DNA of 24,267 nt from JBDUDR01 sp040002845. GTDB taxonomy: Bacteria > Actinomycetota > Actinomycetes > Propionibacteriales > Nocardioidaceae. Location of the stretch: assembly GCA_040002845.1 (NCBI GenBank), contig JBDUDR010000028.1, forward strand, positions 1-24,267. Reading direction: 5' to 3'. The position numbers were made by a program, and so were the translations under genes. Under the pieces are notes generated by a model, which did not search any database, was not told where the DNA came from, and saw only the letters and a program-made list of their open reading frames with translations. Shown in pieces: positions 15,464 to 22,552 of the stretch (the stretch's first letter is position 1; each line of letters begins with the position of its first letter).

Positions 15464-16765
15464 TCAACCCCTTGGTGGCTCCTCCAGCATGCCAGAGAGT
15501 ACGCCGTGGGTACGCAGCGGCGAGGTCCAGGCCACCAGCACCGCCACCACGCTCAGCGACGCCATCGTGACCATCGCCGGACGTACTCCGATCTGGTGAC
15601 TGAGCACTCCTCCGGCCACCGCTCCCAACGTCCAACCGACGCCCCACGACAGCATGCGCCCCGCCGTGTTCACGCGACCGAGCAGCGGCTCTGGCGTCAC
15701 CTGCTGGCGGTAGGAGATGGTGTTGACCACCACGAGCATGTACGCCGCGCCCCAACTGAGTAGCCCCACCGTTGCCAGCTGCCAGTTGGGCGCCAGGCCG
15801 ACTGCCGCACCGAGGACCGTCGAGACCGGCACGGCATAGAGTGCGATGCGCGCTGCGGTCGCGACCTTCAGCAGCTGCGGGAGCATGGCCGAGGCGATGA
15901 GGGCGCCCACGCTCCACGACCCGAACACCAGACCGAACCGCAAGCCCTGGGTGCCGACGTGTAGGACTCGGTCGCACCACACGACCATCAACGCGACGAA
16001 CCCTCCACCGGCCATGCATTGGACGGTTCCTATGATCGTCATCGTGCGTACGCCCGCATGGTGCACGAGATACGTCAGCCCCTCACCGATGTCACCCAGC
16101 AGCCCGCGCACACTCAGCGGCTTGCCGGCCCTGCTTCTGTCGTACAACGGACGCGTGATGCCGGCCACGCAGATGGCCGAGGCCGCGAAGCTCAACGCGT
16201 CGAGCACGAGCAGGTCGGCCGGGTAGATCACCGCGAGTGAGAACCCGACCAGGGACGGCAGGGCGATCTCGATCGCGGTCTGTGCGCCCCACACCGCCGC
16301 GTTGGCCTGCGCGACGCGACCACGCCCCACCAGCACCGGCAGGGCCCCGAAGTTGGCGCCGTCGAAAAAGGTCGCGATGGCTGGTCCGAGGAACGCCACG
16401 ACCAACAGGTGAGGCACGGTCAGCAAGCCAACCCAGTAGGTGATCGGCACCGACGCCACCACGCATGCGCAGACCACGTCGGCGACCACCATCACCACCC
16501 GGCGGTCCCACCGGTCGGCGAGCGCACCTGCGAACAGGCCGAACAGCAGGTACGGGGCGGCCTCCAGACCGGTGACCAGAGCGGTCAGCAGGGCCGATCC
16601 ACTCAACCGGTAGACCAGGACCGGCATTGCGACGAACGTGATGACGCTGCCGGACAGCGAAGTGACCCGGGACAGCCAGTACCGCCGGAAGTCCCCGTCG
16701 TCACGAAGCCGCTGGATCGACGGCGGCTCCGGAGGGGAGCCGGTGCGTTGGCGTGGTCCGGTCAT
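15464..16765 (-). CDS. Major facilitator superfamily exporter
   Basis: The 433-residue protein contains about 12 hydrophobic segments and the MFS motif A between helices 2 and 3 (G-A-L-A-D-R-W-D-R-R, 80-89). The general pattern (F-R-R-Y-W-L-S-R-V-T-S-L-S-G-S start, Y-R-Q-Q-V-T-P-E-P-L-L-G-R-V-N) is that of the MFS_3/EntS-like drug or siderophore exporter group. Substrate unknown; no siderophore or antibiotic cluster is in the window. The ATG at 16765 has no Shine-Dalgarno of its own. It overlaps by ATGA the stop of an 18-codon ORF that does have a perfect one, so translation probably depends on that leader. The GNAT gene follows after 1 bp. Confidence 0.9.
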   Translation of the reverse strand: MTGPRQRTGSPPEPPSIQRLRDDGDFRRYWLSRVTSLSGSVITFVAMPVLVYRLSGSALLTALVTGLEAAPYLLFGLFAGALADRWDRRVVMVVADVVCACVVASVPITYWVGLLTVPHLLVVAFLGPAIATFFDGANFGALPVLVGRGRVAQANAAVWGAQTAIEIALPSLVGFSLAVIYPADLLVLDALSFAASAICVAGITRPLYDRSRAGKPLSVRGLLGDIGEGLTYLVHHAGVRTMTIIGTVQCMAGGGFVALMVVWCDRVLHVGTQGLRFGLVFGSWSVGALIASAMLPQLLKVATAARIALYAVPVSTVLGAAVGLAPNWQLATVGLLSWGAAYMLVVVNTISYRQQVTPEPLLGRVNTAGRMLSWGVGWTLGAVAGGVLSHQIGVRPAMVTMASLSVVAVLVAWTSPLRTHGVLSGMLEEPPRG

Positions 16766-16818
16766 GGCGAGTCGGGTGGTGGAGCAGGCCGAACGAGGGC
16801 CACGCTGTGCGAGCTCAT
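16762..16818 (-). CDS. 18-codon leader ORF coupled to the MFS exporter gene
   Basis: From the ATG at 16816-16818 the frame encodes 18 residues ending R-P-A-P-P-P-D-S-P. Its TGA overlaps the MFS start codon (ATGA, 16762-16765). A perfect Shine-Dalgarno GGAGGAGG (16826-16833) lies 7 nt upstream, whereas the MFS start has none. The P-P-P and P-P-D steps near the end are known slow or stalling contexts for ribosomes (EF-P dependent). A regulatory leader peptide for the exporter is the simplest reading, by analogy with leader peptides of antibiotic-resistance genes. The alternative is a simple ribosome-loading ORF that couples translation. A continuation of the same frame further upstream lacks a better start. 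Confidence 0.6.
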   Translation of the reverse strand: MSSHSVALVRPAPPPDSP

Positions 16819-16825
16819 CTGGCTA

Positions 16826-16833
16826 CCTCCTCC
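16826..16833 (-). promoter_or_regulatory. Strong ribosome binding site of the leader ORF
   Basis: GGAGGAGG on the minus strand, 7 nt before the ATG at 16818. It is the only good Shine-Dalgarno ahead of the MFS gene and is therefore the likely ribosome entry site for both ORFs. Confidence 0.7.
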
Positions 16834-16913
16834 GTACGCTCGAGATGTTGCTCCAGAGCGTGTTCCACGTACACGGACAGACTCTCCTTCGAGCTCTATC
16901 AGTGGCGCAAGTC

Positions 16914-16942
16914 CTGACCGGTGAGACCCCGGCTGGGATAGT
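16914..16942 (+). promoter_or_regulatory. Candidate leaderless promoter of the DUF4037 gene
   Basis: CTGACC (16914-16919) and GATAGT (16937-16942) match the -35 and -10 consensus at 4 of 6 positions each, with a 17-bp spacer. The ATG at 16949 begins 6 nt after the -10 box, so a leaderless transcript is expected. No Shine-Dalgarno precedes that ATG, which fits. Confidence 0.45.
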
Positions 16943-16948
16943 CGGGGC

Positions 16949-18013
16949 ATGTCTGCCCGATCCCTTTCCGGCCTAGACCTGGCGGAGGACTACTACCACC
17001 AGGTGGTGCAGCCCATAACTGAAGAGGTCGTTCAGGGTCGGCCGTACGCCGCGGCCCTGATCGGTCCGGGGTCTGAGGTCCAGGGGTTCGACACTGCTCG
17101 GTCGACCGATCACGCATGGGGGCCCAGGGTCATGATCCTGCTGCTGAGTCAGGACGTGCCCAGGGTCGGGCAGTCGCTCGATCAGGCGCTCAGTGATGCG
17201 TTGCCGGACTCCTTCCGGGGCTATCCCACCCGCTTCTCGCACCCCCGAGCACCCGACCCGGCCGGGCATTGTGTGGAGGTGACGGATCTGGCCCGCCTGA
17301 GCGCAACCATCCTGGGTTTCGACCCCCGGTCACAGGTGACGCAGTTCGACTGGCTGTCGACGTCGTGGCAGCGTCTGAGGGAGTTCACCGCAGGTCGCGT
17401 CTTCCACGACGCGGCTGGCGAGCTCACCGCGGCCCGCGGGCGGCTGGCTTGGTATCCCCCGGACCCGTGGGCGTACGTGCTGGCCTGTCAGTGGCGGCGC
17501 ATCGCCCAAGAGGAGCCGTTCGTGGGGCGCTGCCTGGAGGGGGGCGACCGCGTGGGTGCCCGGCTAGTCGCCGACCGGCTGAGTCGTGACCTCATCCACC
17601 TCGGGATGCTGATGGACCGGCAGTATCCGCCGTACTCGAAATGGCTGGGTACCGCCTGGCACCGCGTCAGCGCGCCTGACCTCCGCCGCAGAGTCGACGC
17701 CGCTGTCGAGGATGCCGACCCGTTCGAAGCCGAGGGTAACTTGCGCGATGCGTACGTCGCCGCCTTGCGGATGCACAACACGCTGGGTATAACCGCTCTC
17801 CTGGATCCGACCATTCGCCAGTTCCACGACCGGCCATATTTCATCAGCGACGGCGACCGGGTTGCCGCCGCGCTGCGCGAGACGATCACCGACGCCGCCT
17901 TACGAACTCGACCGCTGGTCGGCTGCATAGATCAGTTCGTGGACAGTACCGACGTCCTGAGCCACCCCGGTCGGTGCCGTGACCTGCTGGCCCGCGACCT
18001 TCCGATCGACTGA
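16949..18013 (+). CDS. DUF4037 nucleotidyltransferase-like protein
   Basis: The 354-residue protein carries the DUF4037 signature near its N-terminus: G-P-G-S-E-V-Q-G-F-D-T (39-49) followed by S-T-D-H-A-W-G-P-R-V (52-61). This resembles the G-S-x(n)-D-x-D nucleotide-transfer site of minimal nucleotidyltransferase folds. The rest is largely helical, including a D-P-W-A-Y-V-L-A-C-Q-W-R-R-I-A-Q segment and a late R-P-Y-F segment typical of the family. Biochemical function is unknown. It is divergent from the MFS transcript, with a 183-bp spacer that also contains the leader ORF. It breaks the usual ispG-GNAT adjacency, so it may be a later arrival at this locus. Confidence 0.85.
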   Translation: MSARSLSGLDLAEDYYHQVVQPITEEVVQGRPYAAALIGPGSEVQGFDTARSTDHAWGPRVMILLLSQDVPRVGQSLDQALSDALPDSFRGYPTRFSHPRAPDPAGHCVEVTDLARLSATILGFDPRSQVTQFDWLSTSWQRLREFTAGRVFHDAAGELTAARGRLAWYPPDPWAYVLACQWRRIAQEEPFVGRCLEGGDRVGARLVADRLSRDLIHLGMLMDRQYPPYSKWLGTAWHRVSAPDLRRRVDAAVEDADPFEAEGNLRDAYVAALRMHNTLGITALLDPTIRQFHDRPYFISDGDRVAAALRETITDAALRTRPLVGCIDQFVDSTDVLSHPGRCRDLLARDLPID

Positions 18014-18052
18014 CCTGGCCATCGGAGCACCGTCACGCGATGGAGTGCGACC

Positions 18053-18089
18053 CGGCTCGCCTGAAGTCGGTCGCGGCTCGCCTGACGTC
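18053..18089. repeat. Direct repeat, 21-bp period, two copies
   Basis: The 16-bp units CGGCTCGCCTGAAGTC (18053-18068) and CGGCTCGCCTGACGTC (18074-18089) differ at one base. They start 40 bp after the DUF4037 stop. Role unknown. Confidence 0.6.
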
Positions 18090-18190
18090 CGCAACCGCGT
18101 GCGCGATAGAGGCTGTTGCGTTTGAAGATTCCGCATCGACGGCGGCTGCTTGTTCGGGTCAGCACGTTCGCGATGTCTTGCGAGGTTGTG

Positions 18191-18255
18191 GCATCGACAG
18201 GCTATGAATTGCTGTATCCGGATGCTGCGAGCAGCAGAACACAGCCTGTCGATGC
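18191..18255. repeat. Long-looped inverted repeat with nested hairpin
   Basis: Perfect 13-nt arms GCATCGACAGGCT (18191-18203) and AGCCTGTCGATGC (18243-18255) enclose 39 nt. Inside the loop, TGCTG and CAGCA (about 18222-18235) form a further 5-bp hairpin with loop CGAG. The result is a two-tier stem. It could be a folded RNA, a recombination or transposition end remnant, or an RNA terminator. No transposase is nearby. Confidence 0.6.
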
Positions 18256-18342
18256 AGCGCGGATGCGTGGAACCCCAACGGCATCAGTTCGTGTGCACCA
18301 CACAATGATGAGCGCGCTGCCGGACCGCCGACCCCGGCCGGG

Positions 18343-18423
18343 GCATCGCAAAGTGCGTACCCGTGGTCGGCCGGGTGGCGGTGACAGCATTACCGTCACA
18401 GTTTGTGGCAGAGCCAGCCCTGC
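18343..18423 (+). repeat. Dispersed ~82-bp repeat, copy A
   Basis: This 81-nt stretch recurs, inverted, at 23983-24066. The best block is ACAGCATTACCGTCACA (18384-18400), identical in both copies. It continues as TTTGTGGCA and AGCCAGCCC with single-base differences before each, giving 35 of 37 identical. The 5' part (GCATCGCAAA ... GTCGGCC ... GGTGGCGG) is also shared with small indels. A mini-hairpin TGGC-NNN-GCCA is kept in both copies while its loop changes from AGA to ACA. It probably belongs to a REP/MITE-like or structured-RNA family in this genome. Confidence 0.75.
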
Positions 18424-18453
18424 AGCTCGGCGGGCGCCTCGAACGGGTCGCTG

Positions 18454-18496
18454 CGTCCGCACAGGAGTGGGCTATTAGCGCTCACCTCTGCGGACG
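18454..18496. repeat. Imperfect inverted repeat with 16-nt arms
   Basis: Arms 18454-18469 and 18481-18496 pair at 13 of 16 positions around an 11-nt loop, with the outer CGTCCGCA/TGCGGACG perfectly paired. It sits between repeat copy A and the terminator-like hairpin. Confidence 0.45.
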
Positions 18497-18585
18497 TGAC
18501 CGCCGACTGCCGGCCGGTCTGGTGGGGACGGTCTGCACACTGAGCGAGCCGGCTGTGCGGCCTGACACCCCAGGTGCCCCCTGGT

Positions 18586-18621
18586 GCTACGACCTGCCCG
18601 AGATTCCGGGCAGGTCGTAGC
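18586..18621. terminator. Strong 15-bp perfect hairpin, likely terminator
   Basis: Arms GCTACGACCTGCCCG (18586-18600) and CGGGCAGGTCGTAGC (18607-18621) are perfectly complementary around a 6-nt loop. It lies 122 bp beyond the ispG stop and between convergent transcripts. It has no U-run, but actinobacterial terminators often lack one. It would block read-through in either direction. Confidence 0.65.
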
Positions 18622-18743
18622 GCCCAGACTCCAACCTCGGTCCAGAGACGAATTCGGATGTCTCGTCAGGTATGCAGACTGAGACGATGGGCAACCAGCA
18701 GACCAAGATGGACGGCCTCAGCTGGCCACGATGGTGGAAGCGA

Positions 18744-19898
18744 CTAACTGACCGAGACCGTGGGTTCTCCAGACTCGGTCGACTCGCCCATCTCCTCGGC
18801 GATCCGCATGGCCTCTTCGATGAGTGTCTCGACGATCTGCGACTCCGGGACCGTTTTGATCACCTCGCCTTTGACGAAGATCTGGCCCTTCCCGTTACCC
18901 GAGGCGACTCCCAGGTCGGCCTCCCGGGCCTCACCCGGGCCATTCACCACACAGCCCATCACGGCGACGCGCAGCGGAACCTCCATGCCCTCGAGTCCCG
19001 CGGTCACCTGATCCGCCAGCTTGTATACGTCGACTTGAGCGCGTCCACACGATGGGCAGGACACGATCTCCAGCCGCCGGGCACGGAGGTTCAATGACTC
19101 CAGGATCTGGAGCCCGACCTTGACCTCTTCGACGGGCGGCGCCGACAGCGACACCCTGATGGTGTCCCCGATGCCCTTGCTGAGAAGCGCGCCGAACGCC
19201 ACCGAGGACTTGATGGTGCCCTGGAAAGCGGGGCCGGCCTCGGTGACTCCCAGGTGCAGCGGCCAGTCTCCTCGCTCGGCGAGCATTTCGTACGCCCGGA
19301 CCATGATCACCGGATCGTTGTGCTTGACCGAGATCTTGAAGTCGTGAAATCCGTGCTCCTCGAACAGGCCTGCCTCCCAGACCGCAGACTCGACCAGCGC
19401 TTCGGGGGTGGCCTTTCCGAACTTGTGCAGCAACCGCGGGTCGAGCGACCCCGCGTTGACCCCGATCCGGATGGACACGCCCCGATCGGTGGCGGCCGCC
19501 GCGATCTGCTTCACCTGATCGTCGAACTTCCTGATGTTGCCCGGGTTGACCCGTACGGCGGCGCAGCCGGCGTCGATCGCGGCGAAGACGTACCTCGGCT
19601 GGAAGTGGATGTCCGCGATCACCGGGATCTGGCTGTGCGAGGCGATCTGCGGCAGGGCCTCCGCGTCGTCTTGGGTCGGGCACGCCACGCGCACGATGTC
19701 GCACCCCGAGGCGGTCAACTCGGCGATCTGCTGCAGCGTCGCATCCACCTCGGTGGTCGGCGTGGTTGTCATCGACTGCACCGAGACCGGGGCGTCGCCG
19801 CCGACCAGCACCTTGCCCACCGTGATCTGGCGTGAGCGCCGCCGCTCCGCCAGCACCGGAGGGGGTGGCGCCGGCATGCCCAGGTCGATCGAGGTCAT
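18744..19898 (-). CDS. ispG: 4-hydroxy-3-methylbut-2-enyl diphosphate synthase (flavodoxin) IspG/GcpE
   Basis: Catalyses reductive ring opening of MEcPP to HMBPP, the penultimate step of the MEP isoprenoid pathway, using a [4Fe-4S] cluster. The 384-residue length matches bacterial IspG. An N-terminal TIM-barrel domain has V-S-V-Q-S-M-T-T-T-P-T-T (38-49), A-D-I-H-F (95-99), R-V-N-P-G-N-I (116-122) and G-V-N-A-G-S-L (147-152). The C-terminal cluster domain has S-C-P-S-C-G-R (Cys281, Cys284) and M-G-C-V-V-N-G-P-G-E-A (Cys316, Glu323 as fourth ligand). The ATG at 19898 lies 13 bp after the rseP stop. No strong Shine-Dalgarno is visible. It is the last gene of dxr-rseP-ispG. Confidence 0.97.
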   Translation of the reverse strand: MTSIDLGMPAPPPPVLAERRRSRQITVGKVLVGGDAPVSVQSMTTTPTTEVDATLQQIAELTASGCDIVRVACPTQDDAEALPQIASHSQIPVIADIHFQPRYVFAAIDAGCAAVRVNPGNIRKFDDQVKQIAAAATDRGVSIRIGVNAGSLDPRLLHKFGKATPEALVESAVWEAGLFEEHGFHDFKISVKHNDPVIMVRAYEMLAERGDWPLHLGVTEAGPAFQGTIKSSVAFGALLSKGIGDTIRVSLSAPPVEEVKVGLQILESLNLRARRLEIVSCPSCGRAQVDVYKLADQVTAGLEGMEVPLRVAVMGCVVNGPGEAREADLGVASGNGKGQIFVKGEVIKTVPESQIVETLIEEAMRIAEEMGESTESGEPTVSVS

Positions 19899-19911
19899 GT
19901 TGAGCCCACCA

Positions 19912-21219
19912 TCACCCGGGCGGCAGTTTCACTGGGTTCACCAGATCGGCGTAGACCAGAAGGACACCCATCACGATGATGACCGTGGCCGCCACATAAG
20001 CGACCGGGAGCAGCTTGGCGACGTCGACGAAACCCGGGTCCGGCCGCCCTCGCATGCGAGCGATGCCGCGCCGCGCCGCCTCGTACAGAGCGCCGGCGAT
20101 GTGCCCGCCGTCCAGCGGTAGCAGCGGGATGAAGTTGAACAACGCAACGAACAAGTTCACCACGCCGAGCAACCCGAGCACGCTGGCGATCCGGTCAGAG
20201 ACCGACAGCTGGTGTGTGGTGGCAAGCTCCCCCGCGACCCGGCTCGCGCCGACGACACTCATCGGCGACTGAGCATCGCGGGCCTGTCCGCCGAACGCAG
20301 CCTGGAAGACCCCGACCATCTTTGCCGGCATGTGAACGAGCACTCCGGCCGTCTTCTCGGTGTAGTCCCACATCGTCGCCGCGACGTAACCAGGTCCCTG
20401 CCGTTCGCGGACCTCGACCGGGCTCACTCCGAAGAAGCCGACCTCGACGAGCTTGCTGGGGTCGTTGAGGTCGCGGCGCTGCGACACCGTCGTACTGGTC
20501 TGAACCGCGTGGTAGACCCCGTCCCGCTTATAGACCAACGTCGCAGCATCGTTGCCGTTGGCCCTGATCAGCGTGGTGACCTGATCCCAGCTCGTGATGT
20601 TCTGACCGTTGAACGACACGATGCGGTCGCCGCTGCGCAGCCCCGCCAGCTTCGCCGGTGACACCGGGTCGCTGGGCTTGCATGTCCGGCCCGCGTCAGC
20701 GGCCGGGATCACGCAGTCGGAGACCTGCGCGATCACCGTCTTGGGTTCGTAGATGCCGAACCCCATAAAGACACCGCCGAGGATGACGACCGCCAGGATC
20801 ACGTTGACCAGCGGCCCACCGGACATGATGATCAGCTTCTGCCACCACGGCTTGCGGTAGAACAGCCGGTTCTCGTCTCCTGGCTTGACCGACTCGTATT
20901 CAGCCGCCCGTGCATCGGCGATCAACGCGGTGAACAGTCCGGTGGTGGACTGGCGTACCGTGCCCTCAGGCTGGTCCTTCGCCGGCGGGAACATGCCGAC
21001 CAGGCGCACATACCCACCGAGTGGGATCGCCTTGATGCCGTACTCGGTCTCTCCGCGCTTGACCGACCACAAGGTCCTGCCGAACCCGACGAAGTATTGC
21101 GAGACCTTCACCCCGAACCTCTTCGCGGGGAGCATGTGGCCGACCTCGTGCAGCGCGATCGACACCAGCACCCCGAGGGCAAACAGCACCACGCCAAGCG
21201 TGTAGGCAAGGCCAGTCAC
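19912..21219 (-). CDS. rseP: Site-2 intramembrane zinc metalloprotease RseP/Rip1-type
   Basis: Membrane protease that cleaves transmembrane substrates such as anti-sigma factors after a first cut. The 435 residues include H-E-V-G-H (24-28) in the first helix, the zinc-binding catalytic motif. The segment F-V-G-F-G-R-T-L-W follows. A PDZ-like domain (about 165-240) has P-A-K-L-A-G-L-R-S-G-D-R-I. The distal L-L-P-L-D-G-G-H (366-373) contributes the third zinc ligand Asp370. About four membrane segments are visible. The GTG at 21217-21219 is chosen because it overlaps the dxr stop by 4 bp and has AGGAG upstream; the frame upstream to 21282 is only an overlap with dxr. In actinobacteria this gene is regularly between dxr and ispG (Rv2869c, Rip1, in M. 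tuberculosis). Confidence 0.95.
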   Translation of the reverse strand: MTGLAYTLGVVLFALGVLVSIALHEVGHMLPAKRFGVKVSQYFVGFGRTLWSVKRGETEYGIKAIPLGGYVRLVGMFPPAKDQPEGTVRQSTTGLFTALIADARAAEYESVKPGDENRLFYRKPWWQKLIIMSGGPLVNVILAVVILGGVFMGFGIYEPKTVIAQVSDCVIPAADAGRTCKPSDPVSPAKLAGLRSGDRIVSFNGQNITSWDQVTTLIRANGNDAATLVYKRDGVYHAVQTSTTVSQRRDLNDPSKLVEVGFFGVSPVEVRERQGPGYVAATMWDYTEKTAGVLVHMPAKMVGVFQAAFGGQARDAQSPMSVVGASRVAGELATTHQLSVSDRIASVLGLLGVVNLFVALFNFIPLLPLDGGHIAGALYEAARRGIARMRGRPDPGFVDVAKLLPVAYVAATVIIVMGVLLVYADLVNPVKLPPG

Positions 21220-22463
21220 CGCTGCCTCATCTCCTGGTCGCCGGCGTGTTGGTCGTCGAGGCCGGTGATGCCACGCGCGCACTCCCTGGCCCAGGCATCC
21301 GCCTCGAGAACGTCGTCAATCGTGAGCGTCTGCTCCTTCGAGGGTACGTCGTGCCGCTGAATCACGGCGCCAACCGTGTCCACAATGTCGGTGAAAGCGA
21401 GCCGACGGGACAAGAAGGCCGCGACGCAGACCTCGTTTGCCGCATTGAAGACAGCGGGTGCGGTGGCTCCGGCCCGACCGGCAGCCGCGGCCAGCTGCAC
21501 CGCCGGAAACGCGTCGTGGTCGACAGGCTCGAACTCCCATGCAGTGGCCCGCCTCCAGTCGCACGGCGAGGCAGCGTCGGCAAGCCGATCCGGCCAGGCC
21601 AGGGCGAGCGCGATCGGCAGCCGCATGTCCGGAGGCGAGGCCTGGACCATGGTGGAGCCATCGATGAACTCCACCATCGAGTGCACCACCGACTGCGGAT
21701 GCACCACGACGTCGAGCCGATCGAAGTCGAGACCGAACAGCAGATGCGCCTCGATCAGCTCCAGGCCCTTGTTCACCAAGGTCGCGCAATTGACGGTGAT
21801 CACCGGACCCATGTCCCAGGTCGGGTGGTCGAGGGCCTGCTCCGGGGTCACATCGGCAAGCTGGGCTCTCGTGCGTCCACGAAACGGCCCGCCGCTGGCG
21901 GTGAGCACGAGGCGGCGTACTTCATCCCGCCGACCCGCCCGCAGACATTGCGCCAACGCGGAGTGCTCGGAGTCCACCGGCACGATCTGGCCCGGGGCGG
22001 CGGCACGTGCGACAACATCGCCGCCCATGATGAGCGACTCCTTGTTGGCCAGCGCAAGAGTGGACCCAGCACCCAATGCCGCGAGGGTGGGATGCAGACC
22101 CATCGCTCCGGTGATCCCATTGAGGACGACATCGCACGGGAGTGCCGCAGCCTGGGTCGCCGCGTCGGCTCCCGACAGGATCTTCGGTACGCGATGTTCA
22201 CCCGCGCTGTAACCCCGCGCCTGCGCGGCGGCGTATACCGCCAGTTGTACGTCCTGGACGGCCGTGGGCCGAGCAACCGCGACGACGTCGACGTCGAACT
22301 CGAGCGCCTGCCGAGCCAGCAGGGCCGGGTCGGATCCCCCCGCCGCGAGCGCGACCACACGGAACCGGTCCGGGTGGGCACGCACGACATCGAGAGCCTG
22401 GGTGCCGATGGATCCGGTGCTGCCAAGGATCACGACGTCGCGTGGGGTCGTCACGTCGTTCAT
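21216..22463 (-). CDS. dxr: 1-deoxy-D-xylulose 5-phosphate reductoisomerase
   Basis: Converts DXP to MEP with NADPH, the first committed step of the MEP pathway and the fosmidomycin target. The 415 residues show the NADPH-binding G-S-T-G-S-I-G (14-20), N-G-I-T-G-A-M-G-L, A-N-K-E-S-L-I-M-G-G, the metal and substrate residues in V-D-S-E-H-S-A (Asp164, Glu166), S-G-G-P-F-R, H-P-T-W-D-M-G-P-V-I-T and N-K-G-L-E-L-I-E-A-H-L-L-F (Glu235). The ATG at 22463 gives a normal N-terminus. An in-frame ATG at 22517 would add 18 residues with no family similarity. Neither start has a good Shine-Dalgarno. It is divergent from the aminotransferase gene and overlaps rseP by 4 bp. Confidence 0.95.
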   Translation of the reverse strand: MNDVTTPRDVVILGSTGSIGTQALDVVRAHPDRFRVVALAAGGSDPALLARQALEFDVDVVAVARPTAVQDVQLAVYAAAQARGYSAGEHRVPKILSGADAATQAAALPCDVVLNGITGAMGLHPTLAALGAGSTLALANKESLIMGGDVVARAAAPGQIVPVDSEHSALAQCLRAGRRDEVRRLVLTASGGPFRGRTRAQLADVTPEQALDHPTWDMGPVITVNCATLVNKGLELIEAHLLFGLDFDRLDVVVHPQSVVHSMVEFIDGSTMVQASPPDMRLPIALALAWPDRLADAASPCDWRRATAWEFEPVDHDAFPAVQLAAAAGRAGATAPAVFNAANEVCVAAFLSRRLAFTDIVDTVGAVIQRHDVPSKEQTLTIDDVLEADAWARECARGITGLDDQHAGDQEMRQR

Positions 22464-22516
22464 TGTTTCATCGAAGGACCTTGCACCCAGCCGGCGCCCG
22501 TCCCGGCTGTCATCCA

Positions 22517-22546
22517 TTGCGGAGGATGACGCCCGACTCCTACCGT
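22517..22546 (+). promoter_or_regulatory. Candidate leaderless promoter of the aminotransferase gene
   Basis: TACCGT (22541-22546, TAnnnT type) lies 6 nt before the ATG at 22553. TTGCGG (22517-22522) is 18 bp further upstream. No Shine-Dalgarno is close to that ATG, so transcription probably starts at or near the start codon. The dxr promoter must overlap in the same ~90 bp. Confidence 0.35.
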
Positions 22547-22552
22547 GGGTGC

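Larger units (their letters stand above)
18014..18743. other. 730-bp structured intergenic region
   Basis: No convincing protein-coding gene. The open frames here have no recognisable homology, no Shine-Dalgarno and very biased composition. What it holds, in order: a 21-bp-period direct repeat (18053-18089), a long-looped perfect inverted repeat (18191-18255), one copy of an ~82-bp dispersed repeat (18343-18423), an imperfect 16-bp-arm inverted repeat (18454-18496) and a 15-bp perfect hairpin (18586-18621) on the ispG side. The gap lies between two convergent transcripts. Confidence 0.6.

Noticed and set aside
18116..18478. 120-codon plus-strand open frame in the 730-bp gap
   Set aside because: No Shine-Dalgarno, no recognisable domain, and it runs through the dispersed repeat and two inverted repeats.
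21220..21282. Longer rseP start
   Set aside because: The extra residues are a frame overlap with dxr; the GTG at 21219 has the 4-bp overlap, an upstream AGGAG and a correct first membrane helix.
22142..22552. N-terminal extension of the aminotransferase frame
   Set aside because: The 137 extra codons are antisense to dxr and Arg/Pro-rich; family similarity begins just after the ATG at 22553.
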